Below, piece by piece: positions 15,650 to 23,599 of a stretch of DNA of 64,000 nucleotides. Origin of the DNA: GWE2-42-39 sp963662895 (lineage in GTDB: Bacteria; Bacteroidota; Bacteroidia; Bacteroidales; Prolixibacteraceae); contig OY759981.1 in NCBI GenBank assembly GCA_963662895.1, positions 1,302,001 to 1,366,000 on the forward strand, read 5' to 3'. The position numbers and the translations under genes are program-made. The notes below the pieces were generated by a model, which had not been told where the DNA came from, made no database searches, and saw only the letters and a program-made list of their open reading frames with translations. Within the stretch, counting starts at the first letter, position 1. The number at the start of each line of letters is the position of its first letter.

Positions 15650-17407
15650 TTATTTTTTTGCCAGGGAGAATAGAAATTCCAGGCCTCCTTCAGGACGGTT
15701 CCGTACCGAAATTTCCCCTTTGTGCAACTGAATAGCATTCTTTACGATTGCCAGGCCCAGGCCAGTACCTCCGGTTTCGCGCGAACGGCCTTTGTCGACC
15801 CGGTAGAAACGTTCGAAAATCCGGTGTAAATGTTCTTCGGGAATCCCCGGCCCTGAATCGGAATATGAAAAGTAATAGTAGCTTTCATCTTCCAGATATT
15901 GGTTGATACAGATGGAAATATTCTTCCCTGCATAATTGATCGAGTTTTCTACAAAATTTTGGAATACCGAGAAAATCAGGGAGTCGTTACCCTTGATTTC
16001 AATGTTTTCCCCAATTCGAATATCACTTTTGATATTGGAAGCTAAAAGCCGGTTGTTCAAATTTTCAAACACATCATCCACAATTTGCCGGATGTTCAGT
16101 TTTTTGAGTTCGAAAAGTTCTCCTGCGTCTTCAATATTATTAAGCACAGAAATATCATTGATCAGGTAACTGAGCCTTTCTGACTGGGCAAAAGCTTTTT
16201 CAATAAAATGTCTTTGTTTGTCAGCCGGTACTTCGGTTGAAAGAATGGTTTCGAGATACCCTTTTATAGAAGCCAACGGGGTTTTCAGTTCATGGGCAAT
16301 ATTTGATGTGAGCTGTTGCTTTAGCAGGCGGCGACGTTCCGGGCGGGAAATATCAGTAATCTGTATTTCAAAACTTTTATCGGCAAAAATAATTACCTGT
16401 ACCTGGAAATACTGATCGCCCCGGGCAATAGTAACTTCGTAACGTGGTAATTCTTCATGGGCCGATTCCTCCAGGTTTATATTGATGAACCCGGATATTT
16501 CCCTGAACTCCGGAGCCAGGAAAATATGTTCTGCCGTAATGGTCGATTTCTTAGAAATGAGATTAATATACTGTATAAAATGACTGTTGGCCAGTATTTT
16601 TTCTTTTTTTGCAGAAAAGAAGGCAATACCCACATTTAAAACCTGGAGATGTCGAAAAAGTTTTTCTTTTTCATTTGCCAGATCGTCTTTTGCCTCTTTC
16701 ATCTTCCTGTATATTTGAATGATTTGCTGGCTGATCACGCCCAGTTCATTGTCGGGGAACCCGGCATCCTCTATTTTCTCATCACGCCCGGCCCGGATAG
16801 CAAAATCTTTCAGACGGTTTATAAAATCGCCCAGGCGGCGCGTAACAAAGAAGAGCAGTACCCAGATAAGTGCAAACATGAAAAACAGGAAAAAGAAAAA
16901 CATGCGTTCTGCCCGCAGGAAATGGATGATCTCAAGGTCGTAAACCACTGCTGTACGGATAAAATAATTTCCGTAAAATTTTGCGTAATAATAGAATTCC
17001 TGCCGGGTGGTAACCGATTCCCTAATGCTTGAACCTTTTTCGAGATGCGTTGCCTGTTGTACTTCAGGGCGATGGAGGTGATTCTCCATATGCCTGTAAT
17101 CTTCCACAAAACTGTCGTATAGTACAACCCCGTTTTTAGAGATTAAGGTAGTACGCACGTTCTCGTGGGGCAGTATCGTTTTCAGGCTGTCGAGAACCCG
17201 GAAATCCTTTTCTTCAAATACATTCCGGTGTTCGATAAATTTATGGGTGATTTCGGTGATGTTATCGAGGGTATTTTCGAGTTGTGCTGTTTTGTATCTT
17301 TTTTCGCGGTTAAACTGGAAAATCAGTATCGCAATGGTAAAAAATGTAAATACTGCCAGAAAATAGAAGAAAATACGCTTTTGATAGGTTCTTTTCGGCT
17401 TGCTCAC
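15650..17407 (-). CDS. Membrane sensor histidine kinase of a PhoR-like pair
   Basis: 585 residues. TM1 is at about 12-30, an extracytoplasmic sensor domain at 31-165, TM2 at about 168-190, followed by HAMP-like and PAS-like regions (190-355). The HisKA box IAHELKTPLASIKGYLETI carries the phosphorylated His; the ATPase domain shows the N box (FQNFVENSINYAG), G1 (DSGPGIPEEHL), F box (IFERFYRVDKGRS) and G2 (GGTGLGLAIV). The response regulator gene ends 54 bases upstream of its start, same strand. Domain order and length match the PhoR-like kinases common in Bacteroidota; the truncated porin upstream also fits a phosphate or nutrient circuit, but the signal is not proven. Confidence 0.92.
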   Translation of the reverse strand: MSKPKRTYQKRIFFYFLAVFTFFTIAILIFQFNREKRYKTAQLENTLDNITEITHKFIEHRNVFEEKDFRVLDSLKTILPHENVRTTLISKNGVVLYDSFVEDYRHMENHLHRPEVQQATHLEKGSSIRESVTTRQEFYYYAKFYGNYFIRTAVVYDLEIIHFLRAERMFFFFLFFMFALIWVLLFFVTRRLGDFINRLKDFAIRAGRDEKIEDAGFPDNELGVISQQIIQIYRKMKEAKDDLANEKEKLFRHLQVLNVGIAFFSAKKEKILANSHFIQYINLISKKSTITAEHIFLAPEFREISGFININLEESAHEELPRYEVTIARGDQYFQVQVIIFADKSFEIQITDISRPERRRLLKQQLTSNIAHELKTPLASIKGYLETILSTEVPADKQRHFIEKAFAQSERLSYLINDISVLNNIEDAGELFELKKLNIRQIVDDVFENLNNRLLASNIKSDIRIGENIEIKGNDSLIFSVFQNFVENSINYAGKNISICINQYLEDESYYYFSYSDSGPGIPEEHLHRIFERFYRVDKGRSRETGGTGLGLAIVKNAIQLHKGEISVRNRPEGGLEFLFSLAKK

Positions 17408-17461
17408 GATGGTAAGTTTTAGTATTTCGATTTGTTTTTAACAAATTCCTTTGTGGGTGTT

Positions 17462-18142
17462 CTATATTTCAAACGTGTAGCCATAGCCTGACTTTCCTTT
17501 GATCAGCTCGCCGTATTCCCCGATTTTTTTTCGCAACCGGGCAATGTTCACATCCACGTTGCGCTCGGTCACAATTACATCGTCGCTCCATACCCGGTTG
17601 AGTATTTCTTCCCGGCTGATATATTTTCCCCGGTTAGTAAGCAGAAGTACCAGTATTTCAAATTCCTTACGGGTCAGGTTTACCGCTTCGTCATAAATTT
17701 TCAGTGTTTTACGTTCAATATCGAGGCTCAGGTCATCAATCCTGATCAAGCCGTTTTGTTCCGATTCTGTTCTGCCCCGTTTCAGCACAGCTTTGATACG
17801 GGCCACTACTTCCTTGATAGAAAACGGTTTCGAAACATAATCATCGCCACCCACATTGAAACCCGTGAGCATATCGTTCTCTTCGGCCTTTGCAGTCAGA
17901 AAAATGATAGGAATGTTAAGCTGAAGTTCACGCCGTATTTTATCGGCAACCCGGTATCCGGAGATGCCACCCATCATTACATCAAGTAAAATGAGGTCGA
18001 AATCAGAAATTGATTTTTTAAGAACTTCTTCCCCCGAATGAGCTACTTCGATGTCAAAACCTTCGCTCATCAGGTTAAACTGAAGAATTTCGCATAGATC
18101 CTTTTCGTCGTCGACAATGAGTATCTTGTGTTTTCCCTTCAT
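17462..18142 (-). CDS. OmpR/PhoB-family response regulator
   Basis: With the ATG at 18142 (MKGKHKILIVDDEKDL) the protein has 226 residues, the family's normal length; a longer frame back to 18244 would add 34 residues not seen in homologues. The receiver has the acidic pocket (VDDEKD), the phospho-acceptor in LILLDVMMGG, Thr in IFLTAKAEEND and Lys in DYVSKPFS. The C-terminal winged-helix DNA-binding domain covers about 128-226 (LTRKEFEILVLLL, SREEILNRVW, NVDVNIARLRKKIG). It is co-oriented with, and partner of, the histidine kinase downstream. Confidence 0.93.
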   Translation of the reverse strand: MKGKHKILIVDDEKDLCEILQFNLMSEGFDIEVAHSGEEVLKKSISDFDLILLDVMMGGISGYRVADKIRRELQLNIPIIFLTAKAEENDMLTGFNVGGDDYVSKPFSIKEVVARIKAVLKRGRTESEQNGLIRIDDLSLDIERKTLKIYDEAVNLTRKEFEILVLLLTNRGKYISREEILNRVWSDDVIVTERNVDVNIARLRKKIGEYGELIKGKSGYGYTFEI

Positions 18143-18253
18143 TTTGAAATTATTTGTTTTTCCCTTTCTTTTAATTCGACCGTAATAGTATTTATTACAC
18201 CGTCTTTCTTTACGGTCTGCATTTTGTTCTATAAAATTAACCAAAATTTCCTG

Positions 18254-18457
18254 TTAAGTATTTCCCGGGACATTTATCCCGGGGATTAGTGAACATGTTT
18301 TTTGTTTTAATGAATAATGATCCGATATTGAGTGATAGTTGGAATAGATTTTCATCAAGGGTTTTCCGTATGGTTTAAACTCTTCCGGCTTTTCCTGCGG
18401 GAAACTGTTTACTGCAGACAATAATACGGCCATTGCAAATACATAAAATCTGTTCAT
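18254..18457 (-). pseudogene. Truncated porin gene, N-terminal remnant
   Basis: The 67 codons begin with a good signal peptide (MNRFYVFAMAVLLSAVNSFP, then QEKPEEF) and continue KPYGKPLMKIYSNYHS, the conserved opening of Bacteroidota porins of the phosphate-selective OprO/OprP type. After residue 45 the similarity ends and the frame soon stops; a functional porin would need some 350 more residues. It sits about 110 bases upstream of the response regulator start on the same strand, where a PhoBR-controlled porin would be expected. I call it a decayed remnant; identification rests on about 20 residues, so it is moderate. Confidence 0.5.
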
Positions 18458-18537
18458 CTCTATACTTAAGATTGACTTTTGCCTGATATAAAGCGCTAAA
18501 AGTGTTTTATACCCATTACATTGAGGTTAAAAAAATG

Positions 18538-18756
18538 TTACAAAACGATTAAATTGTCAGGTGAAAAAATTACTTCTTTTTTTCGCGGATCCAATTGTTC
18601 AATCAGGTCTTCAATAAGTTCAAGCTTTTTCTCTTTAATCTCTTTTTCAAAAGGGCCGTCCATTTCAGTCGATATGTTCGTTGTATATTGCTTCAAATGC
18701 CTCCTTATCCCCTTTCTTAAAACTGGCCTATACTCTTCCCCGGTATAAACCAACAA
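18538..18756 (-). CDS. Small charged protein of unknown function
   Basis: A 72-codon frame from a TTG start (an internal ATG at residue 32 is the alternative). The product is hydrophilic and helix-rich, with alternating Lys/Glu in FEKEIKEKKLELIEDLIEQL, and has no signal peptide or membrane segment. I do not recognise a family. It stands alone in an AT-rich spacer. Coding status is uncertain. Confidence 0.3.
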   Translation of the reverse strand: MLVYTGEEYRPVLRKGIRRHLKQYTTNISTEMDGPFEKEIKEKKLELIEDLIEQLDPRKKEVIFSPDNLIVL

Positions 18757-19241
18757 TTTTTTTATTTTGGTGATTTTTCACCTGAAGTAACTTTTAGTTA
18801 GTAAAGTAAGAAAACATATAGTTTCCAGTATCTAATTCAAAAAAGACCTTAAATGGAACTCCCTATATCCCTAATCCAGCAAAGATAACCAATTTGCATT
18901 ATACACTATTTTGCGTATTCAAATTTTTCATTCTGTCAAATCGCTAAAAAAAGTTAATACAGAACTCTCCGGCTAAAAATTTCAATTAAATTCCTATTTT
19001 TGTTCTGATCTGAAAAGGATTTAGGAACTGTTGAGAAATAAAGTGACCAATTTATAGGCAGGAGTTTTGTTTTTTAACAACTCAAAAAAACAGAGAATAG
19101 TGAACTATTTAATGCTTTTTTGAAAAAGTTAAAAGACAAAAGAACAAGTAGAAATGGTCAGGTTATTACGAAACAGTGACTTAGACCAGGAACTAATAAA
19201 CACAAACTAAAATTATTTTTTCTATAACAAAATAAAAGCAA
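18757..19241. other. Spacer without recognised genes upstream of the sugar kinase
   Basis: About 485 AT-rich bases. The only signal I see is a -7-like TATTTTTG at 18995-19002 on the plus strand without a clear -33 box, which would give a 240-base leader for the kinase gene. No hairpin with a T-run, repeat or conserved riboswitch core was noticed. Confidence 0.35.
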
Positions 19242-20219
19242 ATGAAAAAAGTAGCTATTGGCGTTGATGTAGGCGGAACAAATACCGCTATTGGCGTTGT
19301 TGATGCAGAAGGCCGTGTAATGGTTAAAGATAATATTCCAACACCTTCCCACGGTGATATCGACAGATATATTGAAGATCTGGCCGGGGCCATCAAAGAA
19401 TTGATAAAATCGGTAAAACTATTGAATGCCGACGTCGAAATTTTGGGAATCGGGATTGGTGCCCCCAACGGTAATTATTACAGCGGAACGATTGAATATG
19501 CACCTAACCTTTCATTTCGTGGGGTAATTCATTTTGTATCGCTGCTAAAAGAAAAATTTACGGAACTTCAGGCTATTGCCCTGACCAATGATGCCAATGC
19601 GGCTGCCATTGGTGAAATGATTTACGGCGGGGCCAAAGAAATGAAAAATTTTGTCATGTTTACGCTTGGTACCGGTGTTGGAAGCGGTATTGTAGTTGAT
19701 GGCAACATGGTATACGGGCACGATGGTTTTGCCGGCGAATGTGGCCATACCATGCTGATCCCCGGCGGACGTTTATGTGGATGCGGCACCAGAGGACATT
19801 TGGAAGCATACTGTTCGGCACCAGGTATGAAACGTACGGCTTTCGAGATTATGGTACGCGATAATGGAACAGACAGTCTGTTGGCTGATAAGTCATTCAA
19901 CGAACTCGATTCGAAAATGATTTTCGAAGCAGCGGAAAGAGGCGATAAAGTAGCGCTCGAAGTATTTGAGCAAACCGGTAAATGGCTCGGTCAGGGCCTG
20001 GCCGACACGGTGCATCACAACAGCCCTGAGGCCATCTTCCTGTTTGGCGGGCCAACGGCAGCCGGCGATTATATTTTTAAACCAACGATTGAAAGTTTGA
20101 ACGAACATCTGCTGCCTATCTTTAAAAACAAGATCAAAGTACTTCCTTCACAGTTGAAACCGGGCGATGCAGCCATTGTCGGGGCGAGTGCGCTGGTATA
20201 CAAGGAACTTGAGAAATAA
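19242..20219 (+). CDS. ROK-family sugar kinase (probable glucokinase)
   Basis: The 325-residue cytosolic enzyme phosphorylates a hexose with ATP. The N-terminal phosphate motif is GVDVGGTNTAIGVVD, the sugar-binding region includes IGAPNG and TNDANAAAIGE (with the catalytic Asp), the second ATP loop is FTLGTGVGSGIV, and the ROK zinc motif is CGCGTRGHLEAYCS preceded by the His in ECGHTML. The usual motif has a Cys where this one has His (GHLE rather than GCLE), a small variation. Length is normal for bacterial glucokinases. The gene is monocistronic and ends in a strong terminator. Confidence 0.92.
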   Translation: MKKVAIGVDVGGTNTAIGVVDAEGRVMVKDNIPTPSHGDIDRYIEDLAGAIKELIKSVKLLNADVEILGIGIGAPNGNYYSGTIEYAPNLSFRGVIHFVSLLKEKFTELQAIALTNDANAAAIGEMIYGGAKEMKNFVMFTLGTGVGSGIVVDGNMVYGHDGFAGECGHTMLIPGGRLCGCGTRGHLEAYCSAPGMKRTAFEIMVRDNGTDSLLADKSFNELDSKMIFEAAERGDKVALEVFEQTGKWLGQGLADTVHHNSPEAIFLFGGPTAAGDYIFKPTIESLNEHLLPIFKNKIKVLPSQLKPGDAAIVGASALVYKELEK

Positions 20220-20234
20220 GTATTCAAATTTATT

Positions 20235-20279
20235 ATATAGAAGAAGCGGGATTGTCGGTCCCGCTTCTTCTATATTTTT
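20235..20279 (+). terminator. Terminator after the ROK kinase
   Basis: A perfect 17-bp stem (20235-20251 with 20259-20275, core AGAAGCGGGA/TCCCGCTTCT) with a 7-base loop, followed by TTTTTG. It could also work for minus-strand transcripts because of the A/T-rich outer stem. Confidence 0.85.
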
Positions 20280-20294
20280 GAAGTAAAAAACACA

Positions 20295-21002
20295 ATGGAT
20301 GCTTCGGTAAGAACAATACGGATACCGGTTGGCTATGCAAATGCATTTTTGCTGATCAATGGCAGGCATTCAGTATTGATTGACACAGGGATAAAAGGAC
20401 ATGCCTTTTTTCTTTTATCGAAAATGGAAAAATACGGGGTAGTACCTTCAGACCTTGCATTGATAATTCAGACCCATACCCATTTCGACCACGCAGGGAA
20501 TACTGCCGAATTGAAAAAACTGACCGGCGCCAAAGTGGTGGTTCACGAAACCGAAGCCGGGTACCTCACCAATGGTTATACTCCCATCCCGAACGGAACA
20601 AACCCCTACACGAAATTCATCGCTTCGCTGGGGCGAAAAGTTTACCCGGGTATCGCCGCCTACGAGGCAGTAAAACCGGATATTGTGATTTCAGAAAAGT
20701 ATAGTCTGGACGAGTGGGGAGTTGATGGTTATATTCTGCATACCCCGGGGCATACTGAGGGTTCGCTCTCAGTAGTTTTGGAGAATCGGCTGGTTATTGC
20801 CGGCGACTGTTTTTTCCCGGTGTTCCCGAAATCAGTTTTCACTCCGTTTTGTAACGATGTCCCGATGTTAATGGAAAGCTGGAAGAAGATTCTCGACCTG
20901 GATATTGAAGAAATTTATGCCGGGCATGGTCCCCGTTTTTCGAGAGAACGCGGGTTGGAATGCTATAGAAAAAAACTGACGAAATACGGCTCTGAGAATT
21001 AA
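20295..21002 (+). CDS. MBL-fold metallo-hydrolase
   Basis: The 235-residue protein has the metal-binding set of the metallo-beta-lactamase fold: HTHFDHAGN (HxHxDH, about residues 57-65), His in HTPGHTEGSLS (about 155), Asp in AGDCFFP and a final His in YAGHGPRF (about 215). These ligate two metal ions for hydrolysis of an ester, thioester or lactone. General sequence features resemble glyoxalase II-like or lactonase-like members, but the substrate cannot be assigned. It follows the kinase terminator and is probably transcribed alone. Confidence 0.88.
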   Translation: MDASVRTIRIPVGYANAFLLINGRHSVLIDTGIKGHAFFLLSKMEKYGVVPSDLALIIQTHTHFDHAGNTAELKKLTGAKVVVHETEAGYLTNGYTPIPNGTNPYTKFIASLGRKVYPGIAAYEAVKPDIVISEKYSLDEWGVDGYILHTPGHTEGSLSVVLENRLVIAGDCFFPVFPKSVFTPFCNDVPMLMESWKKILDLDIEEIYAGHGPRFSRERGLECYRKKLTKYGSEN

Positions 21003-21064
21003 TATCAGGGTAAGAGGAAAAAACGCCAAAGTGAAAAAATATTCTCTGCAATTCAGAATTTATT

Positions 21065-21838
21065 TCATTTGCCTTCCAGCCATTCACGAAATTCTTTGAT
21101 CCGCTCCCGGCTTACCACCAGATCGTCTTCTTCCTGAAAAGTAGTTTTTAGTTTTATCCGGTTCGAGCTAACAGCTATCATGTCGGTAATGCTATCGATA
21201 CAAACGGTGTATTTTCGGTTTATCCTGAAAAATTTGGCCGGGTCAAGCAGTTCTTCCAGTTTATCGAGCGACTGTTCTATCAGGTAATTTTTCCCTTGGT
21301 TGGTACGCAAAAATGTTCCTTTCTGAAAACTGAAAAAGTAGTGAACTTCACTAACCGGCACCATTCGTATGTGATCGCCGATTTTCACCACGAAACGGTC
21401 TTTGTAGTTCGGGGCAAACAGGAGTTTTTTTACGGCTTCAATCGTTCTTGCATCGGGTAAAGCTTGTGTTTCGGGCAAGTTCTGCAATCTGCGGAATTTT
21501 TCAATGGCCCCTTTCAGTTCCTGCCCGTCGATTGGTTTCAACAGGTAATCGATACTGTTGGTTTTAAACGCTTTTATTGCGTATTGATCGTAGGCAGTAG
21601 TAAAAATTACCGGACTGGAAACATTGGTCTGCCCGAAAATGTCGAAACTTAATCCGTCACCTAACTGAATATCCATAAAAATCAGGTCGGGGCGAAGGTT
21701 CCTTGTAAGCCAGCTAACAGTACTCTCAACCGAATCAGTTTCGCCGGCCACAGTAATATCGCTGTACAAACGGCTCAGCACTTTTTTCAACTGGCTGGAG
21801 GCCAGAGGCTCGTCTTCAACAATCAACACCCTGATCAT
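21065..21838 (-). CDS. LytTR-family response regulator
   Basis: 257 residues. The receiver (MIRVLIVEDEPLASSQL, phospho-acceptor in DLIFMDIQLGDG, Lys in DYLLKPIDG) spans about 1-120. A LytTR DNA-binding domain follows at about 150-250 (KIGDHIRMVPVSEVHYF, ...KFFRINRKYTVCIDSI). It overlaps the kinase gene by four bases (ATGA), so the two are translated together. Pairs like this are common in Bacteroidota and act on nearby transport or stress genes; the TonB receptor and TPR protein just upstream on the same strand are likely in the same circuit. Confidence 0.92.
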   Translation of the reverse strand: MIRVLIVEDEPLASSQLKKVLSRLYSDITVAGETDSVESTVSWLTRNLRPDLIFMDIQLGDGLSFDIFGQTNVSSPVIFTTAYDQYAIKAFKTNSIDYLLKPIDGQELKGAIEKFRRLQNLPETQALPDARTIEAVKKLLFAPNYKDRFVVKIGDHIRMVPVSEVHYFFSFQKGTFLRTNQGKNYLIEQSLDKLEELLDPAKFFRINRKYTVCIDSITDMIAVSSNRIKLKTTFQEEDDLVVSRERIKEFREWLEGK

Positions 21839-22878
21839 TTTTCAATTTCTATTAATGGTATTTTTACGGAGAACATTCCATTCGAATCATCAACCAGCAA
21901 CTCTTTCCCGGTCAGATAGAGATATCGCTCTTTCAGGTTTTTCAGCCCGATGAACGAACTCTCGGGCTCAACTTCTTTTTTCTGAAGATTGTTTTCAGCC
22001 ACCAGGTAACCGTTTCGGTCTGCCCGAACTTTAAAAGTAAGAGGTTTTTCGGTGCTGATAATGTTATGCTTGATGGCATTTTCGGCCAGCATTTGTAGGG
22101 TCATCGATATTAAACATCCGTCGGTACCGTTTGTGTCAATTTCGAACTTTAGCTTGTCGCCAAACCGTTTTTGCTGAAGTTTGAGGTAGCGGTCCAAAAA
22201 ATGGATTTCCTCTTCGAGCCTTACAATTTCTTTTTCCTTGAAACCAAGCAACTCGCGGTAAAAAGCCGAAAGGTCGGCAACAAACACTTTGGCTTCCAGA
22301 GGGTTTATATCAATCAACGAGTTCAGTACATTCAAACTGTTAAACAAGAAATGTGGATTTACCTGGTGGTTGAGTACCTGGTACTGCAGTTGTAGGGCTT
22401 CACGTTTGAGCGCTTCCTGCTGGTAGATGGACATACGCCACTCGTGGAAAAATGACTTCGCATATTCAATGCTTCCGATAACCAGCAACATGATGTACTC
22501 GTAAAAAATGATTGTTTTTCCGTAGCTGAACAAAAAGTCACGGATTGAAATGCCCGGTATCAGCACAAACCATATCCAGTTGACAATAAAAATAACAATG
22601 GTTGAATAAATCAGCATAATAACAATTGCATACAGGGCTGTTCGTGCCGGATGTTTTATCCACGAAATATGGCGTCCCTTCAGAAGTTTAAGCGTTAACC
22701 CGTTGTGGAAAAGTCCGAATCCCAGCATGATGGAATACCCGGCGTTTGGGAGCCATACCCTGATATTAAATACACATTCGGGGCTAAAGGCATATAAAAA
22801 ACCCGTGCCGATTGCAATCGAAATCAGCACAAGCTGTGTATATCGCCACATCAGATTTTTAGGTTTATTTCGAACCAT
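21835..22878 (-). CDS. LytS/YehU-like sensor histidine kinase
   Basis: 347 residues with four predicted membrane segments in the first 150 residues (for example VLISIAIGTGFLYAF and a hydrophobic block near 75-105). A short coiled region and the His_kinase domain follow, with the motif NHQVNPHFLFNSLNVLNSLI whose first part holds the phosphorylated His. The ATPase domain has LQMLAENAIKHNI (N box) and SFIGLKNLKERY. It lacks a periplasmic sensor domain and may sense within the membrane. It is directly followed by its regulator with a four-base overlap. Confidence 0.92.
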   Translation of the reverse strand: MVRNKPKNLMWRYTQLVLISIAIGTGFLYAFSPECVFNIRVWLPNAGYSIMLGFGLFHNGLTLKLLKGRHISWIKHPARTALYAIVIMLIYSTIVIFIVNWIWFVLIPGISIRDFLFSYGKTIIFYEYIMLLVIGSIEYAKSFFHEWRMSIYQQEALKREALQLQYQVLNHQVNPHFLFNSLNVLNSLIDINPLEAKVFVADLSAFYRELLGFKEKEIVRLEEEIHFLDRYLKLQQKRFGDKLKFEIDTNGTDGCLISMTLQMLAENAIKHNIISTEKPLTFKVRADRNGYLVAENNLQKKEVEPESSFIGLKNLKERYLYLTGKELLVDDSNGMFSVKIPLIEIEK

Positions 22879-22927
22879 CTTACAAATTTAACAAATTATC
22901 CAACCATTATTTTTTATGCACAAATCC

Positions 22928-23569
22928 TCAGTTTTGTGTTTCGTTACATTGCTCAAGCATATGGTTTGCCTGTTCTTTTCCCCAGGCCGGCCATAATGCA
23001 TCGGGCGAAGTCCATGTATTGTACAATTCGACGGCTTTTTTGAATAGCGGTTTTGCATTTTTTGTACCACCGCCAAAAGCTTCAGGAGTATGGAAAATAT
23101 TGTTACCCATGCAGAAATAAATGCGCGGATTACCTGGAGTTACTGCTTTTGCCTTTTCCAGTTCAGCCATCGACAAGCCCGAATATTTCATTCCCCGGCT
23201 CATGTCGGTGATACGCATTGAGTAAAGCAGCGATTGCAAAACCATCAATTCCGATTCGTTTTTGGCCAGTTTTTTACCGGCATCGATAAATGGCTGGGCA
23301 AGGTCGAGATACTCATCAACTTTTGCAGCATCGGCGCCATAGAAACAAATACTGATGTACGAATAGGCTGCGTAGTAGTCAGGCAGCCATTCGGTGGTTT
23401 CCTTTTGTGCGATCCGGGCAAAGGTATTAGCGATGGCAGTTAGTTCCCCGGCGGTTTTTCCCTGGTACATTTTTGTAATGTTTTCCTGCATTACTTCACG
23501 GTAATTGCCGGCCTGTACAAAAGCATTCCCGGTAACAAACAATACGATTGTAAAAAATAAGCTTTTCAT
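22928..23569 (-). CDS. Secreted TPR-like protein of unknown function
   Basis: 213 residues: a signal peptide (MKSLFFTIVLFVTGNAFVQA) and then helical repeats resembling TPR units (AELEKAKAVTPGNPRIYFCM, NAKPLFKKAVELYNTW). It is likely periplasmic. It lies between the TonB-dependent receptor (31 bases downstream of that gene's stop) and the kinase-regulator pair, all on the minus strand, so a four-gene unit is probable. I do not know a defined function; a sensor-accessory role is a guess from context. Confidence 0.8.
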   Translation of the reverse strand: MKSLFFTIVLFVTGNAFVQAGNYREVMQENITKMYQGKTAGELTAIANTFARIAQKETTEWLPDYYAAYSYISICFYGADAAKVDEYLDLAQPFIDAGKKLAKNESELMVLQSLLYSMRITDMSRGMKYSGLSMAELEKAKAVTPGNPRIYFCMGNNIFHTPEAFGGGTKNAKPLFKKAVELYNTWTSPDALWPAWGKEQANHMLEQCNETQN

Positions 23570-23599
23570 ACGTACTAAATTTTTAAATGAATACTGATT

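Noticed and set aside
16649..17032. 127-codon plus-strand frame opposite the histidine kinase
   Set aside because: It is antisense to a well-supported kinase gene and has no recognisable product.
18995..19002. TATTTTTG as promoter of the ROK kinase
   Set aside because: There is no -33 partner at the right distance and it would give a long unexplained leader; mentioned only as a possibility in the spacer entry.
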